Below are positions 54,099-63,020 of a stretch of 64,000 nucleotides of DNA, piece after piece. A program made the position numbers and the translations under genes. The notes under the pieces are model-generated. The model had not been told where the DNA came from and searched no databases. It was given only the letters and a program-made list of their open reading frames with translations. Position 1 is the first letter of the stretch. Each line of letters begins with the position of its first letter. The stretch covers positions 1 to 64,000 of the forward strand of contig NZ_JAIUDQ010000010.1 of assembly GCF_020164435.1 (NCBI RefSeq), given 5' to 3'. Origin of the DNA: Phyllobacterium lublinensis (GTDB lineage: Bacteria; Pseudomonadota; Alphaproteobacteria; Rhizobiales; Rhizobiaceae).

Positions 54099-54860
54099 CA
54101 GGACCGAGACTCTAGTTCGCATCCAACCGCGAACAATGGGTTATCCGCGACGGATCACATTTCAAGCGGACAGGCTGCGGCGAAGGCGATCGCGAAGGAG
54201 CTGAAAAAGTCCTCCTCGAATACCTCGGTGAAAAATTCAAACCAGCGGTCCGCGAGCATAATCCCGCTAAACTCTCTGTCGCCGAAGTCTTGACCGCCTA
54301 CGGCCGCGAACACGCTCCGACAACGAAGGGCAACAGCCCGGCGACGATCGGCTATAACATCGCGGCGCTGATGACGTGGTGGGGTGCGCGCACCCTTGCC
54401 AATGTGAAAGGTGAAACCTGTCGCGCTTACACGAAATTCCGATCGGCCAATGTGAAGCCGAACACAGTGCGCAAGGAGTTGAGCGTCCTTTCGTCGGCGA
54501 TCAATCATTGGCACCGTGAGCATGGTCCGCTCGAATCGGTTCCGGTTGTCTCGATGCCCGAAAAAGCCGGCTAAAGATCGTTGGTTGACGCGGAGCGAAG
54601 CTGCATTGCTGCTCGCTGGCGCGCTGGGCTTCTATCGTACGTTCTCATCCAACATTTGGACGCGCAAGATCACTGTGAAGTGGTGCCGCAACAAGTCGGA
54701 AATCAGAGGTGTGATCGTGAGTTTTTCAACTATACAGAATGTTTACGGCCACCGGAACCGAGTGGATGTCGGAACCGTGGCCGTGAACGTTCCAGCAACA
54801 TATCAGGCTGGTATCTGTGCCGTATCTGTGCCAACCCCGAGCCGAAAGGAGCTAAGTCCT
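54084..54860 (+). pseudogene. Second tyrosine integrase, broken
   Basis: The frame starts MPRKLAGPRL, then TAG (54112-54114), then FASNREQWVIRDGSHFKRTG and on through LLEYLGEKFKPAV, TAYGREHAPTTKG, WWGARTLANVKGETCRAY, INHWHREHGPLE to MPEKAG. After a frameshift near 54570 come DRWLTRSEAALLLAGALGF and only scraps of the catalytic domain. The N-terminal half is that of rhizobial tRNA-site integrases that end close to their attachment site. A stop and a frameshift inactivate it. The tRNA 3'-end remnant follows immediately. Confidence 0.75.
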
Positions 54861-54867
54861 TGAGAAG

Positions 54868-54915
54868 ATGGTGGGCGTGGCAGGGATTGAACCTGTGACC
54901 CCTACGATGTCAACG
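54868..54915 (-). other. tRNA 3'-half remnant, candidate attachment site
   Basis: On the minus strand the sequence gives an anticodon-loop-like ttgacat (GAC, Val type), a T arm (acaggttcaatccctgc, one mismatch), acceptor cacgccca and an encoded CCA end. No 5' half is present. It lies just beyond the broken integrase, the standard att position for integrases of that family. Confidence 0.65.
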
Positions 54916-55818
54916 TTTGGGGTAACTCCCGAAAAGCCCATAAAAGCTGGGTGATCTGGTGCTTATCCTATGTTGATCTGTGGAGAACTAAAGGGAAACG
55001 TTGCGGGAACGAAGCGGCACCTGCGCGCGAGTTGCGCGCAAGGTGCCATAAAGAGACTGTTTATGGCCTGTCGGCTGGGGGTGCATTGTGAACGCACTCA
55101 GCACCCCGAAAATCGCCACCGGATACGTCGTCGAGCCGACCGAAAATGGCGGCTGGATCCTGTACAACAATCCAACACGGGATAGCTTTGGACACATGCT
55201 CGGTGCGTTCAGCTCATTCTGTCTCCTTGAGCACCTTCGAAAGAGCACCAGCGCATTGATGCCGTGACGAAGGCACGCACCGCGAAAGAGCGTGCCGACA
55301 GCATGAAATTGGAAGAGCAGGCTGCTCCCGTAATCGTCGTGATTGAGAACCACGGACGCGGTGCATCCCATGTTTTCACCCGCGATCATTATGCGGGACT
55401 CAGAGTCGTCGACTATGGCCGAACGGCACCTACTCATTTGTAGCTCCGGGGCCGCTATCGACAACAATACACTCATCGTTGTGCAGTTGTTTGACAAGAC
55501 AAATGACATCCTCGCAAGCAGATCAGGTGCTGAGGTTCGTGCCATTCGTCCACCAACTGCGGAGTTGTGATCTCGTGCGCAAGTTGGGGGGCTCTAGCAG
55601 ATTTCGCATCGGCCGCTTTAACCAGAAGTTGCCGTTTGGCGATCGTGGCGCGACTGACTGCTTTGCGCCTAATATCTGCCCTAGACACAGGGGTGGCGTC
55701 TTCGTGAAAGCAGACGTCGACCAAGATTTTCAATAACGGCATCAATGCGCCAAAAGCAGTCAAATCTTACTGCCGAATATTTATTGACTGATTGATCCAT
55801 AATTGTTAGACCCTCTGC
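54916..55818. other. Decayed region between integrase scar and TetR chimera
   Basis: No intact gene of known family. It contains the small frame at 55088-55267 and its frameshifted continuation, plus a repeat at about 55628-55672 shared with 43541-43585. Confidence 0.45.
55088..55267 (+). pseudogene. Small phage/element gene remnant, frameshifted
   Basis: A GTG-initiated 59-codon frame reads VNALSTPKIATGYVVEPTEN, GGWILYNNPTRDSFGHMLGA and looks coding. It ends where a +1 frame would continue EHQRIDAVTKARTAKERADS, KLEEQAAPVIVVIENHGRG to about 55443. Both parts have protein-like composition, so one gene with a frameshift near 55240 is the simplest reading. The family is unknown. Confidence 0.45.
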
Positions 55819-56481
55819 ATGGCACGACCGAGAGAGTTCGACCGCGACGCGGTGTTGGATAAGGCATTGAGGGTGTTCTGGGCGAAAGGCTTTGCCGGGA
55901 CATCAACTGACGATCTGCGCGAGGCAATGGGCATCGGCAGGCAAAGCCTGTACGGCGCTTTTGGCAACAAGCGTGCACTCTATCTTGAGGCTCTCGCCAC
56001 CTATCAGCAGCGAACTAACGCGGGCCACCTGAAGAGGCTACGAGACCCGGTTTCGCCGCTAAAGGGCATAGAAGACCTTCTGACGGGCCTGGTGTCTAAT
56101 GACGACTGCGAGCGGGCCCTGGGCTGTATGGGCGTCGGCTCAGTTGGCGAATTCGGCATCACCGATGAAGAACTGAACATTCAGCGAGGCAAGGTGAGCA
56201 CATCACTCGGCCGGCGTATCGCCGAACGGATCGAGCAAGGTCAACGCACCAAGGCCGCAATGATCTACAAGGCGACAGGCAATCTTCGCGCGATTCAAAT
56301 CCTGTTGGGGCACACCAAGATCGAAAATACGGTCAAGTACATTGGAGTTGATATTGAGGATGCGCTGGAACTAGCGGAGCACACTGAGATCCGAGCGCGT
56401 GCAGCGCTGCCCATGGTATGCGCCTCGCCGCGGCCGCATCTTTTTACTTGTGCTGCGAAATTTCAGATCGGATGTACATGA
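55819..56481 (+). pseudogene. Chimera: TetR N-terminal part fused to integrase C-terminal tail
   Basis: The first about 140 residues are a TetR-family repressor (MARPREFDRDAVLDKALRVF, helix-turn-helix GTSTDDLREAMGIGRQSLYG, start of the ligand domain with the conserved CERALGCMGVGS). Near residue 142 (about 56243) the sequence switches to the C-terminus of a tyrosine integrase: RTKAAMIYKATGNLRAIQIL, GHTKIENTVKYIGVDIEDAL. The Tyr nucleophile lies in VKYIGV. Neither half is complete. This is a recombination junction rather than a designed fusion; the repressor domain may still fold but lacks most of its dimerisation helices. Confidence 0.75.
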
Positions 56482-56795
56482 CTTGGCTTCGTAATTTTTG
56501 CGTTCAGCTCGCGCGCTCTTGACGCCGCAACACGCACGCTTCTCCGGAACTATGGCGACCCCAATGGTGTGGCGGGCGAGTCCGCGCACTCGACGTCGTC
56601 TTCAGGCACATAGCCACCAGCGCTTCAGTGATACGCTGGCGGTCGGCATTGGCAGTAAACACCGAACTGCCATGTCGAGCTCACTTGGATTGCTGAATAA
56701 TCCCGCATCAAAACGCGAAATTCTGTACTAAATTTAATTTGACCAAACCTTTCTCAGACCGCATCTCTGGCGCGGGGGAGGTTTGGGAGATTTCT
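56482..56795. other. Intergenic region
   Basis: About 310 bp without a recognisable gene. Short frames on both strands have coding-like composition but no motifs; probably remnants. Confidence 0.35.
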
Positions 56796-57122
56796 ATGAC
56801 TTGCACCCCCCCACGCAGCCCCACACTGGGTCTGATCACGTTATTGCTGGCCGCTGAGCGCACACAGCCGACAGTGAGTTGGCTCGAACTTGCTGTCAGA
56901 CACAATCCGGACTTGACGTTGGGGGAATACGTCGGGGCGCTCAAGTACATTATTGGCAGCACGGATTTATTGCACCTGCATCCTTACCGCGAAAAATCAA
57001 TCGTCTACGAACTGCAGTTTTGGAAATGCTATGATCCACTGATTTCGATCGAGGTTCCCATAAGCGAAGTCGCCAAAATCTTTCCACGCCGCGGTGATCA
57101 TGTACCTTCGAAGCTGAGCTAA
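56796..57122 (+). CDS. Hypothetical protein
   Basis: A 108-residue frame from MTCTPPRSPTLGLITLLLAA (a longer form starts at 56739). The middle reads WLELAVRHNPDLTLGEYVGA and the C-terminus VYELQFWKCYDPLISIEVPI. The composition is protein-like, with helix then strands, but no family is recognised and the ribosome binding site is weak. It lies between decayed material and the ArsR gene. Confidence 0.35.
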   Translation: MTCTPPRSPTLGLITLLLAAERTQPTVSWLELAVRHNPDLTLGEYVGALKYIIGSTDLLHLHPYREKSIVYELQFWKCYDPLISIEVPISEVAKIFPRRGDHVPSKLS

Positions 57123-57213
57123 CTCCAAGTGCTCGCGATGGGAAGCGATCTGAATACTAAGGCAAGTACCTTTTTAATTTGACAGCCCCACCTTGCTCAC
57201 GTTACTAAGGCAT

Positions 57214-57570
57214 ATGCCTTACCATTCGACCCCCCTCGACCTCGCCTTTTACGCCCTCAGCGACCCTACCCGCCGTGCGGTGTTGTCGCGGCTGGCCGAG
57301 GGCGAGGTATCGGTCAGCACCCTCGCCGATCCTTTCGACATGGCGCTCCCCTCCTTCGCCCAGCATCTCAAGGTGCTGGAGGATTGCGGGCTGATCGTCA
57401 GCGAGAAACGCGGGCGCAGCCGCTGGTGCAAGTTGGTGCAGGCGCGATTTGACGAGGCGGCGGACTGGATGGATGCGGAGCGTCGGCGTTGGGCGGAGCG
57501 TTTTGATCAGTTGGAAGTCTACTTGGATAAAATGAAAGAGGATGACGAAGGCAATGGCAAACCTGTTTGA
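57214..57570 (+). CDS. ArsR-family transcriptional regulator
   Basis: A 118-residue winged-helix protein beginning MPYHSTPLDLAFYALSDPTR. The helix-turn-helix spans about residues 30-75 (VSTLADPFDMALPSFAQHLK, then LEDCGLIVSEKRGRSRWCKL). It lacks the CxC metal site of ArsR/SmtB proteins. It belongs to the group (SdpR/YgaV-like) paired with SRPBCC proteins. The downstream SRPBCC gene overlaps it, so the two form an operon in which this protein is the likely autorepressor. Confidence 0.87.
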   Translation: MPYHSTPLDLAFYALSDPTRRAVLSRLAEGEVSVSTLADPFDMALPSFAQHLKVLEDCGLIVSEKRGRSRWCKLVQARFDEAADWMDAERRRWAERFDQLEVYLDKMKEDDEGNGKPV

Positions 57571-58033
57571 GACATGGTCGCTCGACCGCGAAATCGTGTT
57601 GGTGAAGCTGCTCAACCACCCACGCGACAAGGTCTTCGCCGCCTGGATGGACCCTAGCGCGCTTGGCCAATGGTACGGTCCGACCGGACTCAGCATCGAG
57701 ACCCACGAAGCCGATATTCGCGAGGGCGGGGTCTGGCGGTTCGACATGGTGGGCCTGTTCGAGGGCCGGGAGCAGCGCTTCCCCAACCTCATGCGCTTTT
57801 TGGAGATCGTGCCGAACGAGCGCATCGTGATGGACTACGGCACGCCCGAGCCCAACGACCCCGACCGTTTCCGCACCACGGTGACCTTCGATGAGCAGTC
57901 CGACGGCAAGACGGTGCTGACCATGCGCCAACTCCATCCCAGCCGCGAGCGGCGGCGGGTGGTCATTGGCTTCGGCGCGGTGGAATACGGGCTACAGACG
58001 CTGGACAGCCTCGCCGCCTGGCTGGACGGCTAA
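57554..58033 (+). CDS. SRPBCC (AHSA1/START-like) domain protein
   Basis: A 159-residue protein (a start 4 codons earlier at 57542 is possible; its purine run abuts the codon). The AHSA1 pattern is clear: REIVLVKLLNHPRDKVFAAW, then WMDPSALGQWYGP near the N-terminus, GGVWRFDMVG in the middle and a C-terminal helix (GFGAVEYGLQTLDSLAAWLDG). Such proteins form a cavity for hydrophobic ligands. It overlaps the ArsR gene by 17 nt. Confidence 0.87.
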   Translation: MANLFETWSLDREIVLVKLLNHPRDKVFAAWMDPSALGQWYGPTGLSIETHEADIREGGVWRFDMVGLFEGREQRFPNLMRFLEIVPNERIVMDYGTPEPNDPDRFRTTVTFDEQSDGKTVLTMRQLHPSRERRRVVIGFGAVEYGLQTLDSLAAWLDG

Positions 58034-58265
58034 AGCGGATTCCAGGATCGTACCCGTGGAAAAATGCCGGACAACAGTAGGGCAAGTGGCCGAGTGGCGC
58101 AGGAAACTCTGAAAGAAGATACTCTCGTGAGAGGTGAGGCCCGACGGTTAGATCGGGCGACTTGTTGTCCGCGTTGAAAATTCGCGCATCATCGCGTCTC
58201 GTCCGGCTGAACCCAATCTGCTCATAAGTTGGCAATGGCAACCAGCATGCTGGTCACGACTGTGG

Positions 58266-58793
58266 TCATGGCAACCTTTGTCCTGGGTCCGTTCTATCTG
58301 TCGGGAGCGCCAATGCTCGAACCCGCATTTGGAACATGTTTGACTGTTCCCGCTCTGCCTCTTCCATTCTTTGCATGCGCTCTCTCAAGCGCCGCGCTTC
58401 TGCCTCGGGTTGATAAAAGACGTTCTCGACCGTGACCGTTTCAGGCGCTTCCGGTGTTCTCCAGACGACGGCGCTTTGTCCTTCGGTTAACCCGAGCAAC
58501 GTCAGTCCACGCGGCTCGGTAATCGATATCAGAGTCATACCGACAATCCCGCGCTTTTGATTGTGCGCGACAACACGATTTTCAAGGAGGGTGTTATCGA
58601 TGCGATAGCTGATGCGGCTGTTGAGTGTTACGACGGTGGGTGGAATATCTTCCGGGAATGTCACGGTTGCGTTGGAAAGCTTGTCCCTGAGAATGGACCG
58701 CATCAATTCATCCTTCAGGAACATGTCGTCCTGCATGGTTTGCAACGTGTAATAATCCTTGGTGGTGAGCTGACAGGCATTTGATTTGAACAT
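58266..58793 (-). CDS. Rnk/GreA-C-terminal-like protein
   Basis: A 175-residue protein with a strong AGGAG ribosome binding site. Residues about 5-50 are helical, and about 50-125 resemble the GreA/GreB C-terminal FKBP-like domain (VTLNSRISYRIDN, ITEPRGLTLLGLTEGQSAVV). The tail is a charged coiled coil (RRLRERMQRMEEAEREQ). Rnk and its relatives bind RNA polymerase near the secondary channel. It is the last of three minus-strand frames (Rnk-like, 25-residue ORF, this one), likely one transcript. Confidence 0.72.
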   Translation of the reverse strand: MFKSNACQLTTKDYYTLQTMQDDMFLKDELMRSILRDKLSNATVTFPEDIPPTVVTLNSRISYRIDNTLLENRVVAHNQKRGIVGMTLISITEPRGLTLLGLTEGQSAVVWRTPEAPETVTVENVFYQPEAEARRLRERMQRMEEAEREQSNMFQMRVRALALPTDRTDPGQRLP

Positions 58794-58857
58794 GACAATC
58801 TCCTGCCGGAAACCGCCCCGGTTCCGGCTTACTTTTCCAGAAACATATGGGAAAGCA

Positions 58858-58900
58858 CCCCTGATGTGAGACTATCTGAAAAGACGGTTCACATCAGGGG
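58858..58900 (-). promoter_or_regulatory. 12-bp perfect hairpin between the two Rnk-like genes
   Basis: cccctgatgtga (58858-58869) and tcacatcagggg (58889-58900) form a perfect stem with a 19-nt loop. The stop codon of the short ORF lies in the stem and the stem precedes the 58793 start by 65 nt. No T-tract follows on either strand, so attenuation or RNA stability is more likely than simple termination. Confidence 0.55.
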
Positions 58901-58966
58901 ATGATGTCCTGCCGGATAATTCACCGCGCCATTCAATAGAGCGGTTAACACCAAAACGTCGACCAT
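58889..58966 (-). CDS. 25-residue short ORF between Rnk-like genes
   Basis: ATG at 58966 follows AAGGAG by 5 nt, which is one of the best ribosome binding sites in the window, and begins about 9 nt after the stop of the upstream Rnk-like gene. It encodes MVDVLVLTALLNGAVNYPAG plus five residues and stops inside the hairpin stem. It may be a leader peptide that couples translation to folding of the hairpin, or a small hydrophobic protein. Confidence 0.45.
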   Translation of the reverse strand: MVDVLVLTALLNGAVNYPAGHHPLM

Positions 58967-58975
58967 GATCGCTCC

Positions 58976-59425
58976 TTACGTGAAAAGGTCAGAGGTTGCC
59001 GTAGAACGGAATCCTCCCATGTTGGTCCGATGATCCGTTACCGCCGAGACGGTAAGCTTGTGCCTGCGATCATCCCGCGCGGTCCAGTCCATCGTCTGAC
59101 CAACAGCCAGGCCGAGAAGGGCAGTTCCGATAGGGGTGAGGACGGATATCTTCCCCTCCGCGATGTCTGCGTCACCCGGGAACACGAGCGTTACCGTTCG
59201 CACGTCTCCCGTGTCAGTCTCGTACTCAACGGATGACCCCATGCGCACCACATTCTTCGGCACGGAGACGTCGGCAACCACACGTGCGCGTTCAAGTTCG
59301 ATCAAAAGGCCGTCGGAAATTTCGGGAATACGATCTGCCGCGGCGAAGGCAAGATTGTTCAACCGTTCATAATCTGTCCTGCCGATCACAATCGCCGGCC
59401 TGCGTGGCTTCTTTAAATGTTTCAT
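58976..59425 (-). CDS. rnk: Nucleoside diphosphate kinase regulator-like protein (Rnk)
   Basis: A 149-residue protein from MKHLKKPRRPAIVIGRTDYE; a GTG five codons earlier is possible. The N-terminal helical hairpin (DYERLNNLAFAAADRIPEIS) and the GreA/GreB C-terminal-type FKBP domain (VRMGSSVEYETDTGDVRTVT, ISVLTPIGTALLGLAVGQTM) are both typical of Rnk. Rnk binds RNA polymerase in competition with Gre factors and affects nucleotide pools and alginate production in Pseudomonas. It is followed by a short ORF and the second Rnk-like gene. Confidence 0.85.
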   Translation of the reverse strand: MKHLKKPRRPAIVIGRTDYERLNNLAFAAADRIPEISDGLLIELERARVVADVSVPKNVVRMGSSVEYETDTGDVRTVTLVFPGDADIAEGKISVLTPIGTALLGLAVGQTMDWTARDDRRHKLTVSAVTDHRTNMGGFRSTATSDLFT

Positions 59426-59440
59426 GATCTTCACTTTCAC

Positions 59441-60006
59441 TCCGGTGTACTCGCGGACACGCTTCAGCGTCCTCGCGTTTCCGGGCGTCGTTATTTGGGA
59501 AATATGGATGTGCTCAACGCACCGTTCCTGCTGCGCTACCCCGCGACCGCGGCGCGTTGGCGGCCGCGTCGGGGGTCAGGCTCCCGCGATGGGGCAGACC
59601 CTGAAAATTATTCTTTCGTAATAATTAGCAACCGTAAACATTTGCAGGCGATATCCACTTCGGTAGATAAATACATAACTTCGCATTTCGTTATAATACT
59701 TGATTGTTACGACGGGAAAGTCAAGGTCTCAGATAGGGTTGGCAGCTTTGGGCCTGTGCGTTCGTGGATCCGAATCATTGGACAGAAGGTCGCATTCGCT
59801 TGTTTTATTTATAGAAATGGCCATATTGGAGGCATGACCAGTCCGCTTTATATCACTGAGAGGTGTTCGCCTCGGGCGCATGATTGCGCCCGGGGTGAAC
59901 GATGATATCTGCCATACCGGCGTAAATCACAATCCCCCGGGTTCGAGACTAAAATAAAAAAATCGAATTCGCCTTCGAATACTTCGTTGGGCCAAGGGAA
60001 AATGTG
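59441..60006. other. Intergenic region
   Basis: About 570 bp, AT-rich in the middle (59600-59720), with no recognised gene. A small hairpin (attatt/aataat near 59609-59627) has no terminator context. It probably contains the promoters of the minus-strand rnk genes and of the small plus-strand gene at 60007. Confidence 0.4.
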
Positions 60007-60189
60007 ATGTACATACGAAACAAACAAAAAATATGCAGTAATTGCAGAAACACAATCCCGAAGGCCGCGCGCCGCTGCGTGTGGTGCCCCGCCGGCACAC
60101 CAAGCCCCAGGCGGCGACCTTTGGACCAACCGGAAATGCTCGTGATATCTTCAGGGTTCTTCTCCGTTGCAGGAGCCGCATGGACGTGA
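60007..60189 (+). CDS. Small zinc-ribbon protein
   Basis: A 60-residue ORF with AAGGG 8 nt upstream of the ATG. Its start MYIRNKQKICSNCRNTIPKA then ARRCVWCPAG forms Cys-x2-Cys-x10-Cys-x2-Cys, the spacing of a rubredoxin-like zinc ribbon. The C-terminal half is less regular (MLVISSGFFSVAGAAW may be a weak membrane helix). Such proteins are easily missed by annotation. The function is unknown. Confidence 0.5.
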   Translation: MYIRNKQKICSNCRNTIPKAARRCVWCPAGTPSPRRRPLDQPEMLVISSGFFSVAGAAWT

Positions 60190-60430
60190 GTATCTCAGAT
60201 AGCCCCAAACGGGTGACATGGCCTATTGTCACGACAGCTCGGAACATCACGACACACATGCATTATCCCGGGTGACTTGATACTTGCACTTACCAAACCG
60301 CCACTGGCGAGCCTCCCAAAAGCAGGTGTACTCAGGCCTTGGTATCGGCCCCTTTGCTGTGACCGGCCCTGAAGCGGGCACGACATTTCTTGGGTATCGG
60401 CCTTTTCCTCGCCTGTGGCGCCGGGAAGGT

Positions 60431-61993
60431 TCATTCATAAAACGCGATGAGTTGGGTGAGGGTGAGTGGGCGGGAGAAAAGCCACCCTTGCCCGCGACAG
60501 CCCGGTAAGGCCTTCGCAAAGTAATCACGCTGCTCAGTTGTCTCGATACCCTCAACCACCACTTTGAGGCGAAGGGTCCGCGCCATCTCAAGTATCAGTG
60601 GCGTGATCGACACTTTTACCGAATCAGTTCCCACCGTGTCGGTAAATGCCTTGTCAATTTTAATTGCATCTATACCAAGGTCTTGAAGGTAGGATAAGCT
60701 GGAATATCCCGTGCCGAAATCGTCGAGGTAAACGGGATGACCGACCTTGCGCAGCCTCGTTATCGCCGGAATGGCAACTTCCCGAACCACGGTAGAGCGT
60801 TCGGTGAGTTCGATACCGATTTGTGTCGCCGGGATCCCAGATTGCACGATATCATCCAGAACCGCATAAAAGTTGTCATCGTCAAAATCAGCGGCGGCAA
60901 TGTTGACCGTCACTACCAGTTCCGGATTGGCCTGCAGGAGCGACCGAGCGGAGCGCTCGATTTCTCTAAGGACATAGACTGTAATTTCTCCGGCCAAACC
61001 CTCGGCCTCTGCGGCTGCAACAAAAACGTCCGGTCGAATAGTCTCACCATTCCTGTCGGTCCATCTTACCAGAGCCTCCGCTGAAACCATCCGTCCTGAC
61101 GGCAAGTCAACAATAGGCTGATACACCACCGTCAGTTCCCTTGCCCGCAGAGCCTCCATGAGACGCGAGATCAGTGTCCGCGGTTTGCGTATCAGCAGTG
61201 ACGCGCTCAACGCGAAGAGCATGCCGGCAGCGCCGCCTATACCCGCCAGCGCCACTGTGAAACCGGACTGTCTTGCAATGGCCTCGGTACGGGTCAATGC
61301 AGCTACGGCACAAATGGGATAGGGTACTGGACAACGGATGCTGATCAGATCACCTTCATGGTCCACCGTGCGGTTCCCACCTTCTATGAGCACCTCATCA
61401 TCGACAATCTTGTTGCCCCACGAGCGCATGACTGTCCGCTCGCGCGAATTCACCACAGCGATAGAATAGCGGAACGGGGGAAACTCCAGATCGAGGAATG
61501 CACCAGGCGAAACTACGGCGTTTGCATTTCCTCCCTCAATAATCATTCCAATAACGTCGGGGGCGATAATCAGCCGCTGATTCACCCAAATTCTGCGGCC
61601 ACGGTCGCCTATGAAGTCGGGCTCACCAACCAGAAGCGGAGGATTGATCGCGCCGAGAGATGTGGTGCACGTCAATCGTCCGTCCACCAGACGTCCCATA
61701 TCCTTCACGTAACGAGCACCAAAAGCAATCCTCCGCAGATTGGCGAGATCCGGTTGTGAGCAGGCAACGCCCAGTATGTTGTTCGCTTGTTCAAGAATCG
61801 TGTCGGTTTCTCGCGCAATTGCTTCGGCGCGACGAGCGAGGTTGTCAGCGTATAGATCGGCCTCGGCGCGGGCGGCGTTCAATGCAAGTATCTTTGCGCC
61901 CGAGAACGCCAAGGCGGCTCCCAATAGTCCTGCGATCAGGCAAGCCACTATTGTCAGATACTGCGGTTTGGCTATCCGGCGCAAATCGGTCAT
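60431..61993 (-). CDS. Cyclic-di-GMP phosphodiesterase, CSS-motif plus EAL
   Basis: A 520-residue inner-membrane protein. A first membrane helix lies at about residues 12-35. The periplasmic CSS domain (about 45-235) shows its conserved Cys pair (GVACSQPDL and RLTCTTSLG). A second helix spans about 245-270. The cytoplasmic EAL domain (about 285-515) has YQPIVDLPSGRMVSAEALVRW-type start, TVNIAAADFDD, GIELTERS, LDDFGTGYSSLSYLQ and IKIDKAF, all metal- and substrate-binding positions, so it looks active. In CSS proteins a periplasmic disulfide (DsbA/B) controls hydrolysis of c-di-GMP. A c-di-GMP-responsive glucan synthase at 24191 is a possible downstream target. Confidence 0.92.
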   Translation of the reverse strand: MTDLRRIAKPQYLTIVACLIAGLLGAALAFSGAKILALNAARAEADLYADNLARRAEAIARETDTILEQANNILGVACSQPDLANLRRIAFGARYVKDMGRLVDGRLTCTTSLGAINPPLLVGEPDFIGDRGRRIWVNQRLIIAPDVIGMIIEGGNANAVVSPGAFLDLEFPPFRYSIAVVNSRERTVMRSWGNKIVDDEVLIEGGNRTVDHEGDLISIRCPVPYPICAVAALTRTEAIARQSGFTVALAGIGGAAGMLFALSASLLIRKPRTLISRLMEALRARELTVVYQPIVDLPSGRMVSAEALVRWTDRNGETIRPDVFVAAAEAEGLAGEITVYVLREIERSARSLLQANPELVVTVNIAAADFDDDNFYAVLDDIVQSGIPATQIGIELTERSTVVREVAIPAITRLRKVGHPVYLDDFGTGYSSLSYLQDLGIDAIKIDKAFTDTVGTDSVKVSITPLILEMARTLRLKVVVEGIETTEQRDYFAKALPGCRGQGWLFSRPLTLTQLIAFYE

Positions 61994-63020
61994 CCTGCCA
62001 TTGACTGTCAGAACGCTCGTGGCAACTCACGCACTACGCAGGAAAAGATTGAAGGCTGAAAGTACGTTACCGTTACAATTCTGAATGATGCTGGTGATAA
62101 AGTTAGCTGCAAGAAAGGATGAGGCTCGCGATAGGTCGGCTTGGACGCGTCGAGGAAGGCCGACGCTTCCGCCCCGTTGCGAAATCGACCATCCTTGACT
62201 TCGAGGCGACCGATGCTGGCGAGCGCGTAGAGCGCTCATAACAGACCAGAAAATTGCGGCTTTCCTGAATGATCCGCACTCCGAGACTCTATTTTTGTTC
62301 CAGGAGATTGGCGACACTAACACTCCCTTTTTTTCGACGTTTACAAAAGGAACCACCATAATGCCCGGCAAGTGCTGGATGACCTTACAGTTGCGGTCGA
62401 TGCCATGCTGGACGAGTGGAGTAAATACTCAAGACTGCCGATTGCGACCAGCGAATCCGGAAATGCAATTACTCCATGGCGGCGGGAGGTGGCCGCTGCG
62501 TATTAGCCGACCGTCAACAAAGCACTAGGATGGGGAAAGTGCGGCGTATCGGTCTTCTTCCGGTGGCCAGACGCCAGACGTTCGCCACGACTCATGGAGA
62601 CTTCGCCGACCGGGGAAAGAAAGATGGGCTGCAAGGCTGTGACGAGGTGACCTGCACTCAACGACAAGTCGCCCAGTGGATTCTGCTGCACCAAAGACAA
62701 CGACTTTCACAGGCAAGGCATACCTATGGTGTAGGTGTGCCATATGGCAAGCTCTCAAGGACGAATGCCCGATAAGTACCGTTATCCGTCGTTCTGCTTC
62801 GGCTGACCACTGTTCACTCTGGTACGCCTTATGGAAGTGTCGACCTGACCACCCAAAATGCAACGAATCCCGCCATGCCTGCGTTATAGGTTTGCAATCG
62901 TATTTCACAAAAATGCAACGAGGGTATGTGTCCGTGCGACGAACCAGAACTCAATGCCGAAAGCGCAGACATTCCAGTAAGTTGGTATCCGTCACAGGCG
63001 GATTTTAACGGGAGGTAGAA
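61994..63020. other. Long intergenic or decayed region
   Basis: About 1 kb without an intact gene. A plus-strand open stretch near 62330-62507 (ARQVLDDLTVAVDAMLDEWS, then SKYSRLPIATSESGNAITPW) is protein-like but lacks a start codon and stops early, so it may be a gene remnant. The remaining frames are shadows. Confidence 0.4.

Noticed and set aside
62330-62507. Open stretch resembling a small helical protein
   Set aside because: No start codon after the upstream stop and an early end; kept only as a possible remnant in the intergenic entry.
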